The position numbers were made by a program, and so were the translations under genes. Below are positions 7,758 to 16,920 of a DNA stretch of 37,845 nt, in pieces. Numbering within the stretch: the first letter of the stretch is position 1; each line of letters begins with the position of its first letter. The notes under the pieces are model-generated. The model worked only from the letters and a program-made list of their open reading frames with translations, made no database searches and was not told where the DNA came from. The stretch comes from Candidatus Frankia nodulisporulans (GTDB lineage Bacteria; Actinomycetota; Actinomycetes; Frankiales; Frankiaceae): NCBI RefSeq assembly GCF_902806475.1, contig NZ_CADCWS010000015.1, positions 1 to 37,845 on the forward strand, written 5' to 3'.

Positions 7758-10700
7758 GTGCTCGACGGATTCCAGTTCCATCGCATCCTCAGCGCCCCGC
7801 GCCGCCCGGACCCGGGCGCCGGGCCCGATCCCGTCCCATCCGCCCTGTTCGCGGCCCTGGTCGGCGCCCATGCCGAGCTGATCGCGCTCGAGGGCGAGGG
7901 ACGGTCCGGGGCGGGCCTCGCCCTCGCGTGGCTGCGCGGTCCGGGCGAGACCCACATCCAGGTCCTCGCCGGCGGCCGACCGTACTTCCCGCCGGACACC
8001 GCCGCCCTCACCGCGGCCGTCCTCGCGTCGCCCCCCGCACCGACGGGCCCCGAGCAGCCACCGGACGATCCGCCGCGCGGCCTCCTCGAGGACGCGCGGC
8101 TCGGTCAGCGACTGCCGCGACTCCCACCGCCACCCGGTTCTCCCCCACCCGGTGTACATCGGTCGGGGGCGCCGCAGTCGGCGTCCCGGCGCCCGGACCA
8201 GCACAGCGATCCCGTCCCGATGCTCTATCCGCCGGGCGCCACCGCGCGGCCGGTCCCGTCCGAGACGGTCGCGGCCAACCTGGCGCGCCTTCCGTACTGG
8301 CTGCGGTGCGCCGGCGCACCCGACGCGCTGTGGGCGAACGGTTCCAGCGGTCAACCGGGTGGCGGTAACACGGCCGGCGGCGGTGGCGGGCAACCCGCCG
8401 GTGGCGGGCCGCGCCGCGGTTCGTTCGATGACTACGCCGCGCACCTGTCCGGGCCGTTCGCCTGGCTGGTGGTCGCCTGGCCGGTCCCGCCGGAACACCT
8501 CGACGCCGAACGGGACGCCCTCGCCCGCAGCATCCCGGCACTGCGCATGCGCGAGCACGACCAAGGCGCGCGGCTCGACCTCGAACGGGCCGAGAACCGG
8601 CATCGGGAACTCGGCCGGGCGGCCGCCAGCGGCATGTGGGATATCGAGATCCTCGTCGGCGCGGCCAGCCGAGCCAGCGCGTTCTCGGTGGCCGCCCTGC
8701 TGTGCAGCGCCAGCGACCTTGACGATCTGCCCTACACGCTGCGCCCGCTGGGCCCGGTGAGTTCACTGGCGGGTGCCCTGGCCGCGCGCACCCCGCCCGC
8801 ATCGCCGGCGTCCGCGCGCAGCCCCTTCCGCGCCGGCGCCGAACTGCTCGCCGCGCTCGCCCGCCCGCCCGCGAACTGCCCGGTATCACCCTGGTCACCC
8901 CGCACACGTTCGACGTCACCCCGGAGGGCCCGAACCGCACCGGTCCGGCCGATCCGGCCGGGTCGCCGGGCGCGGTGCGTCTCGGGGATGTCCTCGACGC
9001 CGGCTGGTCGCCGGCGGGAACGCTCAGTGTCACCCGGACGACGCTGAACCGGCATGCGTTCGTCTGCGGCGCCACCGGCTCGGGGAAGTCGCAGACCGTG
9101 CGTGGCCTGCTCGAATCGCTGACCCGCATGCCGGACGCCATTCCCTGGCTGGTGCTGGAACCGGCGAAGGCGGAGTACGCGCGGATGGCCGGGCGCCTCG
9201 CCGACCTGACCGACCCCGCGCGTCCCGGCGGCGGTGGACGCGGCGAGGTGCTGGTCATCCGGCCGGGCCGGCTGGACGCGCCACCCGCCTCGCTCAATCC
9301 CCTGGAACCCGAGGCCGGATTCCCGCTGCAGAGCCACCTTGACCTTGTCCGGGCGTTGTTCCTGGCCGCTTTCGAGGCGCACGAGCCGTTTCCCCAGGTC
9401 CTCGCCCGCGCGTTGACCGCCTGTTATGTCGATCTGGGTTGGAATCTCGTCCTGGACCGGCCCGAACCCGCGCACCGCCCGCGTCTGCACGTTCGCGGGC
9501 CGCGCGCCGACCCGCTCGTCGACGCGCGCCGGCGTTACCCCACCCTCGGAGATCTGCAACGAACCGCCACCCGGACCGTGGAGAACATCGGCTACGGCGC
9601 GGAGGTCACCGCGGACGTCCGCGGCTTCGTCGACGTACGCATCGGCAGCCTGCGCCAGGGCAGCCCGGGCCGTTTCTTCGAGGGCGGCCATCCACTCGAC
9701 ATCGGCGCCCTGCTCACCCGCAACGTGGTCTTCGAACTCGAGGACATCACCAGCGACCAGGACAAGGCCTTCCTGCTCGGAGCCGTGCTGATCCGCGTTG
9801 TCGAACACCTGCGGGTGCGGTACGGGGCCACCGGTGCCGGCGGACTGCGCCACGTCCTCGTCGTCGAGGAGGCCCACCGGCTGCTGAAGAACGTCACCGA
9901 CGGTCCGGCGGCGGCCGCCGTCGAACTGTTCGCCTCGCTGCTCGCGGAGATCCGCGCCTACGGCGAAGGTCTGGTGGTCGTCGAGCAGATCCCGGCGAAG
10001 ATCCTGCCGGATGTCATCAAGAACACCGCGCTGAAGGTGATGCACCGCCTGCCGGCCGCCGACGACCGCGAGGCTGTCGGGGCGACGATGAACCTGCGCC
10101 CGGAACAGTCCGAAGTCGTGGTGGCGCTGCCAGCCGGCGTCGCGGCCGTCAGCATGGACGGTATGGACCGCCCCGTACTCGCCCGGATGACCGCGGGCGA
10201 CGCGCGTGAGTCGACCCGGCAGGCCCGCCATGTCAGCGTCCCGCTGGCGGCACGACGCAGCCCCCGCTGCGGACCGGTGTGCCGCACCGAGCGCCCCTGC
10301 GATCTCGGGGAGACGGAGACCGCGGCCCTCGCCGCGAACGACCCCCTCGTCGTGCTGTGGGTGGAGGCGCTCGCCGCGCACCAGGTGATGGGATTCGCCC
10401 ATCTGCTTCGGGAGGACCCGTTCGGCCTGTCCGCGGCGCTGCGGGCTCAGCTCGAGGCGGCGCCACCACGCCACCTCGACTGCCTGCTCGCGCACGCCGT
10501 CGACCGGGCGGTCGCGGCTCGTGCCACGCTGCTGGCGCCCTTCGTCGACCCCGACGAGTTCGCCGACGCGCTGCACACCACCCTCCGCCGGCAGCTGGCC
10601 GGCCCGGCCGATGCCGGCGACCGGGACGGGACCGACTCGCGGCGGCTCACCGCCGGGGTGTACCGATGGCAGGACATCCGCGTGGCGCTCGGTGAGGCGG

Positions 10701-11014
10701 TGGGCCGAGACGGGGAGAACGCGCCCCCGCATCCGCTCACGGACTCCTGGTACGACCGCGGCCTGGACATCACCGGCGACACTCTCGGCGAGCAGCTCTC
10801 CTGGCTTCGGACGAGCACCGTCTACACCCACGGAGCGGACCAGGTCTGCCTCGGCGACACCACCGGCAGCGGCCTGCTCGAGGCGGTCCGGAAGATCGGT
10901 GGCGGGACGGACCAACCCGCCGTTCTCCGCGCTGTGCGCCAAGCGTGCGACGGCCCGCATCTGGCGGACCTCGTCGACCAGATCGCCAACCTTCTCCACG
11001 CCGACAGCCCGTGA
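7758..11014 (+). CDS. HerA/FtsK-type (DUF87-like) ATPase, apparent frameshift
   Basis: Two frames together give about 1085 residues. The N-terminal ~370 residues (from GTG 7758, LDGFQFHRIL) contain a Pro/Gly-rich linker and no domain I recognise. The protein then breaks in a CCCG-repeat tract (8859-8873), where one missing base explains the shift, and resumes as ELPGITLVTPHTFDVTPEGP. The ATPase core follows: Walker A GATGSGKSQTVRGLL (about residue 440), the EPAKAEYARM motif, Walker B HVLVVEEAHRLLKN (about 700), then EQIPAKILPDVIKNT and MHRLPAADDREAVG as arginine-finger/sensor-like segments. After the core comes a small Cys cluster (CGPVCRTERPC). HerA-like ATPases pump DNA or drive conjugation, defence or secretion machines. 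Its partner is probably the downstream 782-residue protein. The start codon is tentative (weak ribosome-binding site). Confidence 0.8.
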
Positions 11015-11314
11015 TTCTCCAAGCGGCCAGGCCCGGACGACCACACCGGCGCACATCCGACGACGCCGTCGTCACGCGCGTCGACCACCGCCCCGCACGC
11101 GGTCGCCGGAGCGCGACAGAACGGACACTACGCGCCATACTGTCGACGGGGAGAGACCAACACACGACGCCAGGTGCCCGATCTCGGCCGCCCTCGCACG
11201 GCGGACGCCACCGAGCGATGCTCGCTCGACGTGGCGGCGCGGGGCAGGGACCCGAGCGCCGGGTGACAGCCGGGTGACAGAGAGCCAGTCGGTCAGCCAG
11301 GTCGGGGGACGAGG
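11015..11314 (+). promoter_or_regulatory. Leader region of the 782-residue protein gene with a strong hairpin
   Basis: The gap contains a stem-loop at 11206-11236: CGCCAC and GAGCGA pair with TCGCTC and GTGGCG around a 3-nt loop and a small internal loop. A tandem GCCGGGTGACA repeat follows near 11258-11279. These may terminate read-through from the ATPase gene or regulate the next gene; no coding potential is evident. Confidence 0.4.
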
Positions 11315-13663
11315 ATGGAGAGGGCGACACTGGCGGCGCAGGCGACGCTGGCGCGGGGCCTGTTCGTGCCGGCTGAACGCTGGGGCTGGGAGTTCGTCGA
11401 TGGCGGCCCGCCCACACCGAGCCCAGTCGCCGAACAGCGACCGGTGTTCACACCGCCGAGGCTGCCCGATCTGCGGGCGATCTCCGACCGGCGCGACCGG
11501 GCGCTGCGGCTGCTCTGGGTCAGGATGCTCCTGCCCGTCGCGTTCGGCGTCCTGCTCGCCCACGACGGCGGGATCCTCTTCGTACCGGCCGGATTCGGCC
11601 TCGCCGTCCTGACCGGACTACCGGTCCTGGTGCATCAGCTACGGCTCGTCCGGGCACGCAGGCGCACCGCGACGATCACGACCAGGGCGCGGGCCGCGCA
11701 CGACAGGGCGACCGCGGCATGGCAGGCCGAGGTCTCGGCCCATGATCGGACCGAGCGGCGGCGGCGGGCGGCCAGCAGCGCCTTCCATCCGATCACCGCG
11801 CCGGCTTCGACCCCGCGTGTGGACGTGTTCGGTGGCGACGGCGACGGCTGGGCCAGCCTGTTGGCCACGGCTGGCGCGTCCCTGCTCGCCAGCGGGACCG
11901 GTGTGCTGCTGGTCGACCTCAGCGAACGGACGGTGGGCGGTGGTCTGGCCCGACTCGCCGGTGAGGTCCGGTGCCCCGTCGAGTCGTGGGACCTGCCCGG
12001 CCAGCTCGACGAGGTGCGGCTGCTCGCCGGTCTGGGGCCGCGTGAGGCGGGTGAGCTCGTGGCGGACGCCTTCGAGCCGACGGGAACACGTGAACCGGAT
12101 CCGCACCGTCGGGCGCTGCACGCCGATCTGATCAGCGCGGTCACCGAGGTGCTCGGGCAGGATCTGACGTTCAGCCGTCTCGCCGAGGGCCTGCGGGTGC
12201 TCGAGGGGCTCGAGGACGGCACGCGCACGACGGCGATCTCCCCCGCGCAGGCCATGGAGCTGGTCGGGCGCATGAACGCCTTCGGACGCGGCGAGCGCAT
12301 CCCCGACGAGCTGCGCTACCTGCGTTCCTCGCTGCGGGCGCTGTGCCCGCCCGCGCCGGCCGGCGCCACGGACCCCAGCGCCTGGGACGTGGCGGGAACC
12401 GGCGCCCTCGGTGCGGGGCCGGCGCACCTGGCCGGGGGACGTGCGCTGTCGACGTGGTGGCCGGTGCGTGGGTTACGGGTGATCGCGACCTCGAGCCGGA
12501 CCACGGCGATCGCCCACAAGGAGCTGGCCGACCGTCTCGTCGTGCAGGCCCTGCTCCGGCAGCTTCGGCGGCGGATCCAGCTTCCTGTGGCGGGGCGCGA
12601 CCTCGTGGTGGTCGCCGGTGCGGACGGTCTCGGACGCCCGGTACTGACGGCGCTTGCCCGCCAGGCCGAGACAGCCGGCACGCGTCTGGTGCTGTTGTTC
12701 GAACGGCTCGCTGACGACACCGAGCGCCTGCTTGGCAGCCAGGGCGCCTCCACGATCATCATGCGGCTCGGCAACGGCAAGGACGCCACCACCGCGGCGG
12801 AGTTCATCGGCCGCGGCCACCGGTTCGTCCTGTCGCAGGTGACCGCGCAGGTCGGCCGAAGCTTCACCGCCGGCGACAGCGACAGCGTCGGCACCCAGGA
12901 CGGCACCTCCGACACCACCGGGACCAGCGGTGGTTCCGCCAGAACCTACGACGGCACCCGGCTGCTGCCCTGGTTGCAGAACTCCTCGACGAACACCGGC
13001 TGGCAGGAGTCGGTGACGACCTCGCGTTCACGCACCTGGCAGCGCACCGTGAACACGTCGGTCAGCGACTCGACGACCGACGGTGAGACCTCCGCGCGGG
13101 TCTACGAGTTCCTGGTCGAACCGACCACCGTGCAGACCCTGCCCACCACGGCCTTCCTGCTGGTCAGTGCGGTGGACGGACCGGGACGGGTCGCCATGGG
13201 CGACTGCAATCCCGGCACGGTGTTGCTGCCCGGGGTCTCTCCCGTCGATCGGGACACCGCCGCGCGCTCCCCCGACCCGGCGGCGCTACCGGCGGAGCCT
13301 GCGCGAGCGGTCGAGTCCACGGCCTGGCCGACAGCGGGTGGATGGTCCTCGGCCGGCTCCGTACCGGTGCCTCCCGAGCTGCTCACACCGCGAGCGACGG
13401 ACTTCGCCGTCCAGCCAGCCGCTTCACGACGCGACATCGACGTGGCGTCGGGTGCGACCTCGGGTGCGTCCGGCTGGGTGCCGGAGACCTCGCCGCTGAT
13501 CTCCCAGCCGCGCCCTGCTGGCGGGCGGGCAGCGACCGGTGGGATACCACCAGAACCACCAGGCCCCTCGGCGGCACCGGTCACCCGGCCCGCCGATGAC
13601 AGCGGCGAGCGACCACCGCGCCGTGGCCGGCGACGGATCAACCCACCACGCACACCGACCTGA
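11315..13663 (+). CDS. Membrane protein with a degenerate P-loop ATPase-like domain
   Basis: A 782-residue protein not recognised by function. Residues about 67-108 hold two adjacent membrane segments (LLPVAFGVLLA and LFVPAGFGLAVLTGLPVLV). A basic, probably coiled stretch follows (110-150). At about 170 the segment VFGGDGDGWASLLATAGASLL then GVLLVDLSERTVGG is placed like a P-loop plus Walker-B strand, but it has no GK(S/T). Near 497-517, GRGHRFVLSQVTAQVGRSF resembles the C-terminal region of coupling/HerA-type ATPases. A Ser/Thr-rich insertion (about 520-600) and a Pro-rich tail end the protein. The ATG at 11315 has GGGGG seven bases upstream. It follows the HerA-like ATPase on the same strand, so an active/inactive ATPase pair at the membrane is plausible inference. 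Confidence 0.7.
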   Translation: MERATLAAQATLARGLFVPAERWGWEFVDGGPPTPSPVAEQRPVFTPPRLPDLRAISDRRDRALRLLWVRMLLPVAFGVLLAHDGGILFVPAGFGLAVLTGLPVLVHQLRLVRARRRTATITTRARAAHDRATAAWQAEVSAHDRTERRRRAASSAFHPITAPASTPRVDVFGGDGDGWASLLATAGASLLASGTGVLLVDLSERTVGGGLARLAGEVRCPVESWDLPGQLDEVRLLAGLGPREAGELVADAFEPTGTREPDPHRRALHADLISAVTEVLGQDLTFSRLAEGLRVLEGLEDGTRTTAISPAQAMELVGRMNAFGRGERIPDELRYLRSSLRALCPPAPAGATDPSAWDVAGTGALGAGPAHLAGGRALSTWWPVRGLRVIATSSRTTAIAHKELADRLVVQALLRQLRRRIQLPVAGRDLVVVAGADGLGRPVLTALARQAETAGTRLVLLFERLADDTERLLGSQGASTIIMRLGNGKDATTAAEFIGRGHRFVLSQVTAQVGRSFTAGDSDSVGTQDGTSDTTGTSGGSARTYDGTRLLPWLQNSSTNTGWQESVTTSRSRTWQRTVNTSVSDSTTDGETSARVYEFLVEPTTVQTLPTTAFLLVSAVDGPGRVAMGDCNPGTVLLPGVSPVDRDTAARSPDPAALPAEPARAVESTAWPTAGGWSSAGSVPVPPELLTPRATDFAVQPAASRRDIDVASGATSGASGWVPETSPLISQPRPAGGRAATGGIPPEPPGPSAAPVTRPADDSGERPPRRGRRRINPPRTPT

Positions 13664-13671
13664 ACCCAGCT

Positions 13672-13689
13672 CGCCCTGAACCCAGGGCG
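13672..13689 (+). terminator. Hairpin terminator after the 782-residue protein gene
   Basis: CGCCCTG (13672-13678) pairs perfectly with CAGGGCG (13683-13689) around an AACC loop. It begins 8 nt after the TGA at 13661-13663. Confidence 0.55.
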
Positions 13690-13777
13690 CCGCCGCACCC
13701 GGCTTGCCAGCCGCCAAATTATCCACAGTCAAAAGAAGACCCTGGATCAACGGCAGAACAACCATCATTGTCGACTC

Positions 13778-14685
13778 ATGGCCCATAACCCTGGCCGACT
13801 CTCCTGGCAGGAGATCGCCACCATCCAGGCCGGCGTGATCACAGTCCGCGATGCGGTCGCCGCCGGTGTCCCCCGAACCGAGATCCGCCAGCACGTCGCC
13901 GACGGGCGCTGGCGACAGCCCTACCGCGGCGTGCTGATCACCGAGCTGAGCACGGTGGGCGACATGCAGCCCCTGTGGGCGGCGATGGAAGCCGTCGGCC
14001 GCGACGGCGTGCTGGCCGGCGCCGCGGCGGCTTCACTGGCCGGGCTGGCCGGCTACACCGATGAACCGGTGACCATCCTGGTGCCCACCGCCCGCCGCAT
14101 CACGGCACCCCCGGGCATCGTCGTGCGGCACAGCGCCCGCCTCGAACAGGCCGATCTCGACGGCTGGCGGCTGCCCCGTCGCACCAGGCCCAGCCGATCC
14201 GTCATCGACATGGTCGAGTGGGCTCCCTCCCAGGCCGCGGCGGTGTCGATCCTCGGCGCCGCGGTGTCCCAGGAGGTGGTGACACTGCGCGGGCTACGGG
14301 ACGCGCTGGCCCGGCGTGGCCCCATCACGCGCCGGACCCTGATCGCCGAGACGCTCGACGCGCTTGAGGTCGACGCGCCCCGGCTGGCCGAGGCGATGTT
14401 CCGCCGCCTCGAACAGCAGCCCGCTACCTGACCGACGGCCCACCCGACGAGCCGACCTCGCAGCTGCGCGTCTGCTTCGACCCGTGGCCGGTCCAGGCCG
14501 AGGTCGTGCCCATCCTCGGTCCGCCCTGCACCGTCGATGACAGCGCGGGTCACCTCGTCGTCCGCCTGCCCACGCGGATGCTGCGGGAAGCACCGGAACA
14601 GGCCGTCACGTTCGTCACCGGGGCGTTGCGCAGGCGGGGATGGGTGTCGGCCGTCCCCGCCCAGGCCGCCGCGCTGGCCTCGTGA
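13778..14685 (+). CDS. AbiEi-type antitoxin-domain protein, apparent C-terminal frameshift
   Basis: The intact frame (13778-14431) encodes 217 residues. Its N-terminus (GVITVRDAVAAGVPRTEIRQHVADGRWRQPYRGV) is the winged-helix-like domain of AbiEi-type antitoxins. DGVLAGAAAASLAGLAGY, VTILVPTARRI and GIVVRH follow the usual order in actinobacterial members, which often end in a DUF559 (Vsr-like) nuclease. After LAEAMFRRLEQQ the frame stops early. The +1 neighbour frame continues open as RYLTDGPPDEPTSQLRV through HLVVRLPTRMLREAPEQ to a TGA at 14683-14685, followed at once by a hairpin. I infer one frameshift near 14425 in a protein of about 300 residues. The nuclease catalytic motif is not evident, and no AbiEii toxin gene is adjacent, so a working toxin-antitoxin role is doubtful. 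Confidence 0.72.
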
Positions 14686-14690
14686 GCCGC

Positions 14691-14711
14691 CCGGGCCGGG
14701 CTCCGGCCCGG
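14691..14711 (+). terminator. GC-rich hairpin terminator after the AbiEi-type gene
   Basis: CCGGGCCGG (14691-14699) and CCGGCCCGG (14703-14711) form a perfect 9-bp stem with a GCT loop. It begins 5 nt after the TGA at 14683-14685 of the shifted frame. A second stem (CCCATCGGGT 14733-14742 with ACCCGATGGG 14768-14777) lies further downstream. Confidence 0.6.
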
Positions 14712-14819
14712 TAGTCGCCTCACCCGTGCCCGCCCATCGGGTTCCGGCTCGCGACGCCGACGCCAGGACCCGATGGGTGACGGCGATGCAGGTCACGGTG
14801 GGCGATCGGGGCCGTGGGG

Positions 14820-14848
14820 TTGGCGAAGGACTGAACGTGCCGTACTTT
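14820..14848 (+). promoter_or_regulatory. Promoter of the thiamine-salvage operon
   Basis: TTGGCG at 14820-14825 and TACTTT at 14843-14848 are separated by exactly 17 bp. This is a good vegetative (sigma70/HrdB-type) promoter, placed so that transcription would begin just before the riboswitch aptamer. Confidence 0.65.
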
Positions 14849-14854
14849 TGGGCG

Positions 14855-14962
14855 AACAATGCGGGAGCTTCCACCCGAGGAGGCTGAGAGGGCGGCTGGG
14901 CATCAGCCCGGCGCCGCCGACCGCCTGAACCTGTCCGGGTAATGCCGGCGTAGGGAGTCATC
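14855..14962 (+). ncRNA. TPP riboswitch (THI element)
   Basis: The leader carries the conserved aptamer strings GGCTGAGAGGG (about 14882) and CTGAACCTGTCCGGGTAATG followed by CCGGCGTAGGGAG (about 14924-14957). These are the hallmark CUGAGA and ACCUG...GGAUAAUGCC...GUAGGGA blocks of the thiamine-pyrophosphate riboswitch. It ends only a few bases before the GTG start at 14963. The aptamer's last helix therefore overlaps the likely ribosome-binding site (TAGGGAG), which suggests control of translation initiation rather than transcription. It predicts repression of the whole downstream operon when TPP is plentiful. Confidence 0.95.
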
Positions 14963-15955
14963 GTGGTCGGGCGCCGCCGCCGCACAGCCGAAGCACGCCC
15001 GAGCAGCGCACCGTCCGACCCGGTACCGCCGTCCGATCTGGTATCGCTGTCCGATCTGGTATCGCCGTCCGATCCGGGTATCGAACTGGCCGGCATCCGC
15101 CGCGGTTTCGGCGACACCCTCGCCGTCGCCGACGTCGATCTGCGCGTCGAGCCCGGCAGCCGCCTCGGGATCGTCGGGCCAAGCGGGTGCGGCAAGTCGA
15201 CGTTGCTGTCGATCGTCTGCGGGTTGGACGAGCCGGACGCCGGGCGGATCAGTGTGCTCGGTGCCACCACGGCGCCGGGCCGCCTCGCCCACTGCGCGTG
15301 GATGCCGCAGCAGGATCTGCTGTTGCCGTGGCGCAGCGTCCTGGCCAACGCCCGCATCCCGCTGGAGAACCAGGGCCGTGGCCGCGAGGAGGCGTCGCGG
15401 GAGGTCTGGCCGCTGCTGGAGCGGTTCGGTCTCGCCGACTTCGCCGGGCATCGACCGGCCGCGCTGTCCGGGGGGATGCGCCAGCGGGTGTCGTTCCTGC
15501 GGACGCTCGCCGCCGGCAAACCGGTGCTGCTGCTCGACGAACCGTTCGGCGCGCTCGACGCGATCACCCGTGCCGACCTGCAGGACTGGCTGCGTTCGAC
15601 GCTCGTCGGCGAGCCGCGCACGGTCCTGCTCGTCACCCATGACGTCGAGGAGGCGCTGCTGCTGTGCGACCGGGTCGCGGTGATGTCCGCCCGCCCCGGC
15701 CGGATCGTCTCGACCTTCGACGTGCCCACCTTCGACAGCGGCCCCACCGTCGGCGGCCCAGCCGTCGGCGCCGGGAACGGTCGTACCGCGGGTTCGGTGC
15801 GGCGGGCACGCCTGGCCGATCCCCGGTTCATCGCCCTGCGGGATGCCGTTCTTGCCAGCCTGGAGCGGGCCCGCGAGCCGGAGGCGCCGGAGGCGCCGGA
15901 CCAGGACGCACCGCGCTTCCGGGGCGGCGTGGCGACACCGGAATCCGTGCGATGA
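14963..15955 (+). CDS. ABC transporter ATPase for a thiamine pyrimidine precursor (ThiZ-like)
   Basis: A 330-residue cytosolic ATPase energising import. After a ~35-residue Ser/Pro/Asp-rich extension come Walker A GPSGCGKSTLLS, Q-loop region MPQQDLLLPWRSV, signature LSGGMRQRVSF, Walker B VLLLDEPFGALDA and the H-loop THDVEEALL. The MPQQDLLLPW pattern is typical of the nitrate/sulfonate/taurine-type importers to which ThiZ belongs. The GTG start at 14963 lies directly behind the TPP riboswitch, with AGGGAG of the aptamer as ribosome-binding site. Its stop overlaps the permease ATG (ATGA). The assignment to thiamine precursors rests on the riboswitch, the ThiY-like binding protein and TenA. Confidence 0.9.
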   Translation: MVGRRRRTAEARPSSAPSDPVPPSDLVSLSDLVSPSDPGIELAGIRRGFGDTLAVADVDLRVEPGSRLGIVGPSGCGKSTLLSIVCGLDEPDAGRISVLGATTAPGRLAHCAWMPQQDLLLPWRSVLANARIPLENQGRGREEASREVWPLLERFGLADFAGHRPAALSGGMRQRVSFLRTLAAGKPVLLLDEPFGALDAITRADLQDWLRSTLVGEPRTVLLVTHDVEEALLLCDRVAVMSARPGRIVSTFDVPTFDSGPTVGGPAVGAGNGRTAGSVRRARLADPRFIALRDAVLASLERAREPEAPEAPDQDAPRFRGGVATPESVR

Positions 15956-16920
15956 GCGGCCGGTCGGACAGCGGCCGCTCGACGCGGGCGCTGTGGCCCG
16001 GTGTCGTGGTCGGCCTGGTGGTGCTGGGCTGCTGGGAGTTCGTCACCCGGGTGCTGCGGGTCGAGGAGTACATCCTGCCCGCACCGGACCAGGTCGCCTC
16101 GACGCTGGTGCGCCGCTGGAACGACACCCTGGCAAGCGCCACCTGGGTGACGGCGAAGGAACTCGTCGCCGGATTCGCCCTGTCGCTCGCCGCGGGGCTT
16201 GGCATCGGCTGCGCCCTGCACTTCTCCGCTGTGGCACGGCGCGCGCTGTACCCGCTGCTGATCGGCTCGCAGACGATCCCGATCGTGGTGATCGCGCCGA
16301 TCCTCGCGATCGTGTTCGGCTACGGGATCACCCCGAAGCTGATCCTGGTCGCGTTGATCTGCTTCTTCCCGGTGGTCGTCGGTACGCTCGACGGCCTCGC
16401 CTCGGTCGATCCGCGGCTGGTGGCGATGATGCGCACGCTGCACGGCGGCCGGATGGCGATCTTCGTCCGGGTGGAGTTCCCGGCGGCGCTGCCCTCGGTG
16501 TTCACGGGGCTTCGGCTCGCCGCCGCCTACGCGGCCACCGGGGCGGTGTTCGGCGAGTACTCCGGTGCCGCCGACGGACTTGGTCATGTGATGCGCCAGG
16601 GTGTGCCGCAGTTGCAGTCCGACCTGGTGTTCGCGGCGATCGTCCTGCTCACCGCCATGTCGGTGGCGCTGTTCGCCCTGGTGTGCGCGGCCCAGCGGCT
16701 GCTCGTCCCCTGGCATCGTCCCGCCAGCACGCATGCCACCGCCGGCACCCGCCCGGGCGGGAACGGAATCCGGGCGGGCGGGGGCCGCGCGCGTGTCATG
16801 CGCCGCGCTGGCGGCGATCGTGCCACCGCCCGTCCCGACGGCGCTGGGAATCCTCCCGCCGCCCCGGTCGACGGGGTCCGCACCACTGTCTGTTCGGCCC
16901 GAGAAGGGAACGTTCGATGA
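15952..16920 (+). CDS. ABC transporter permease for a thiamine pyrimidine precursor (ThiX-like)
   Basis: A 322-residue integral membrane protein. It has about six hydrophobic segments, beginning LWPGVVVGLVVLGCWEFV. A BPD_transp_1-type EAA-like loop precedes them near the middle: DGLASVDPRLVAMMRTLHGGRMAIFVRVEFPAALPSV, which contacts the ATPase. A Gly/Arg/Ala-rich cytosolic tail of about 60 residues is unusual for the family. The ATG at 15952 overlaps the stop of the ATPase gene, and its own TGA overlaps the ATG of the binding-protein gene, so translation is coupled across all three. Confidence 0.9.
   Translation: MSGRSDSGRSTRALWPGVVVGLVVLGCWEFVTRVLRVEEYILPAPDQVASTLVRRWNDTLASATWVTAKELVAGFALSLAAGLGIGCALHFSAVARRALYPLLIGSQTIPIVVIAPILAIVFGYGITPKLILVALICFFPVVVGTLDGLASVDPRLVAMMRTLHGGRMAIFVRVEFPAALPSVFTGLRLAAAYAATGAVFGEYSGAADGLGHVMRQGVPQLQSDLVFAAIVLLTAMSVALFALVCAAQRLLVPWHRPASTHATAGTRPGGNGIRAGGGRARVMRRAGGDRATARPDGAGNPPAAPVDGVRTTVCSAREGNVR

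Noticed and set aside
13719-13727. Replication origin at the DnaA box
   Set aside because: Only one consensus box was seen, and no dnaA, dnaN or AT-rich unwinding element is nearby.
13778-14685. Complete AbiE toxin-antitoxin locus
   Set aside because: No nucleotidyltransferase (AbiEii-type) gene follows; the next genes are the thiamine operon.
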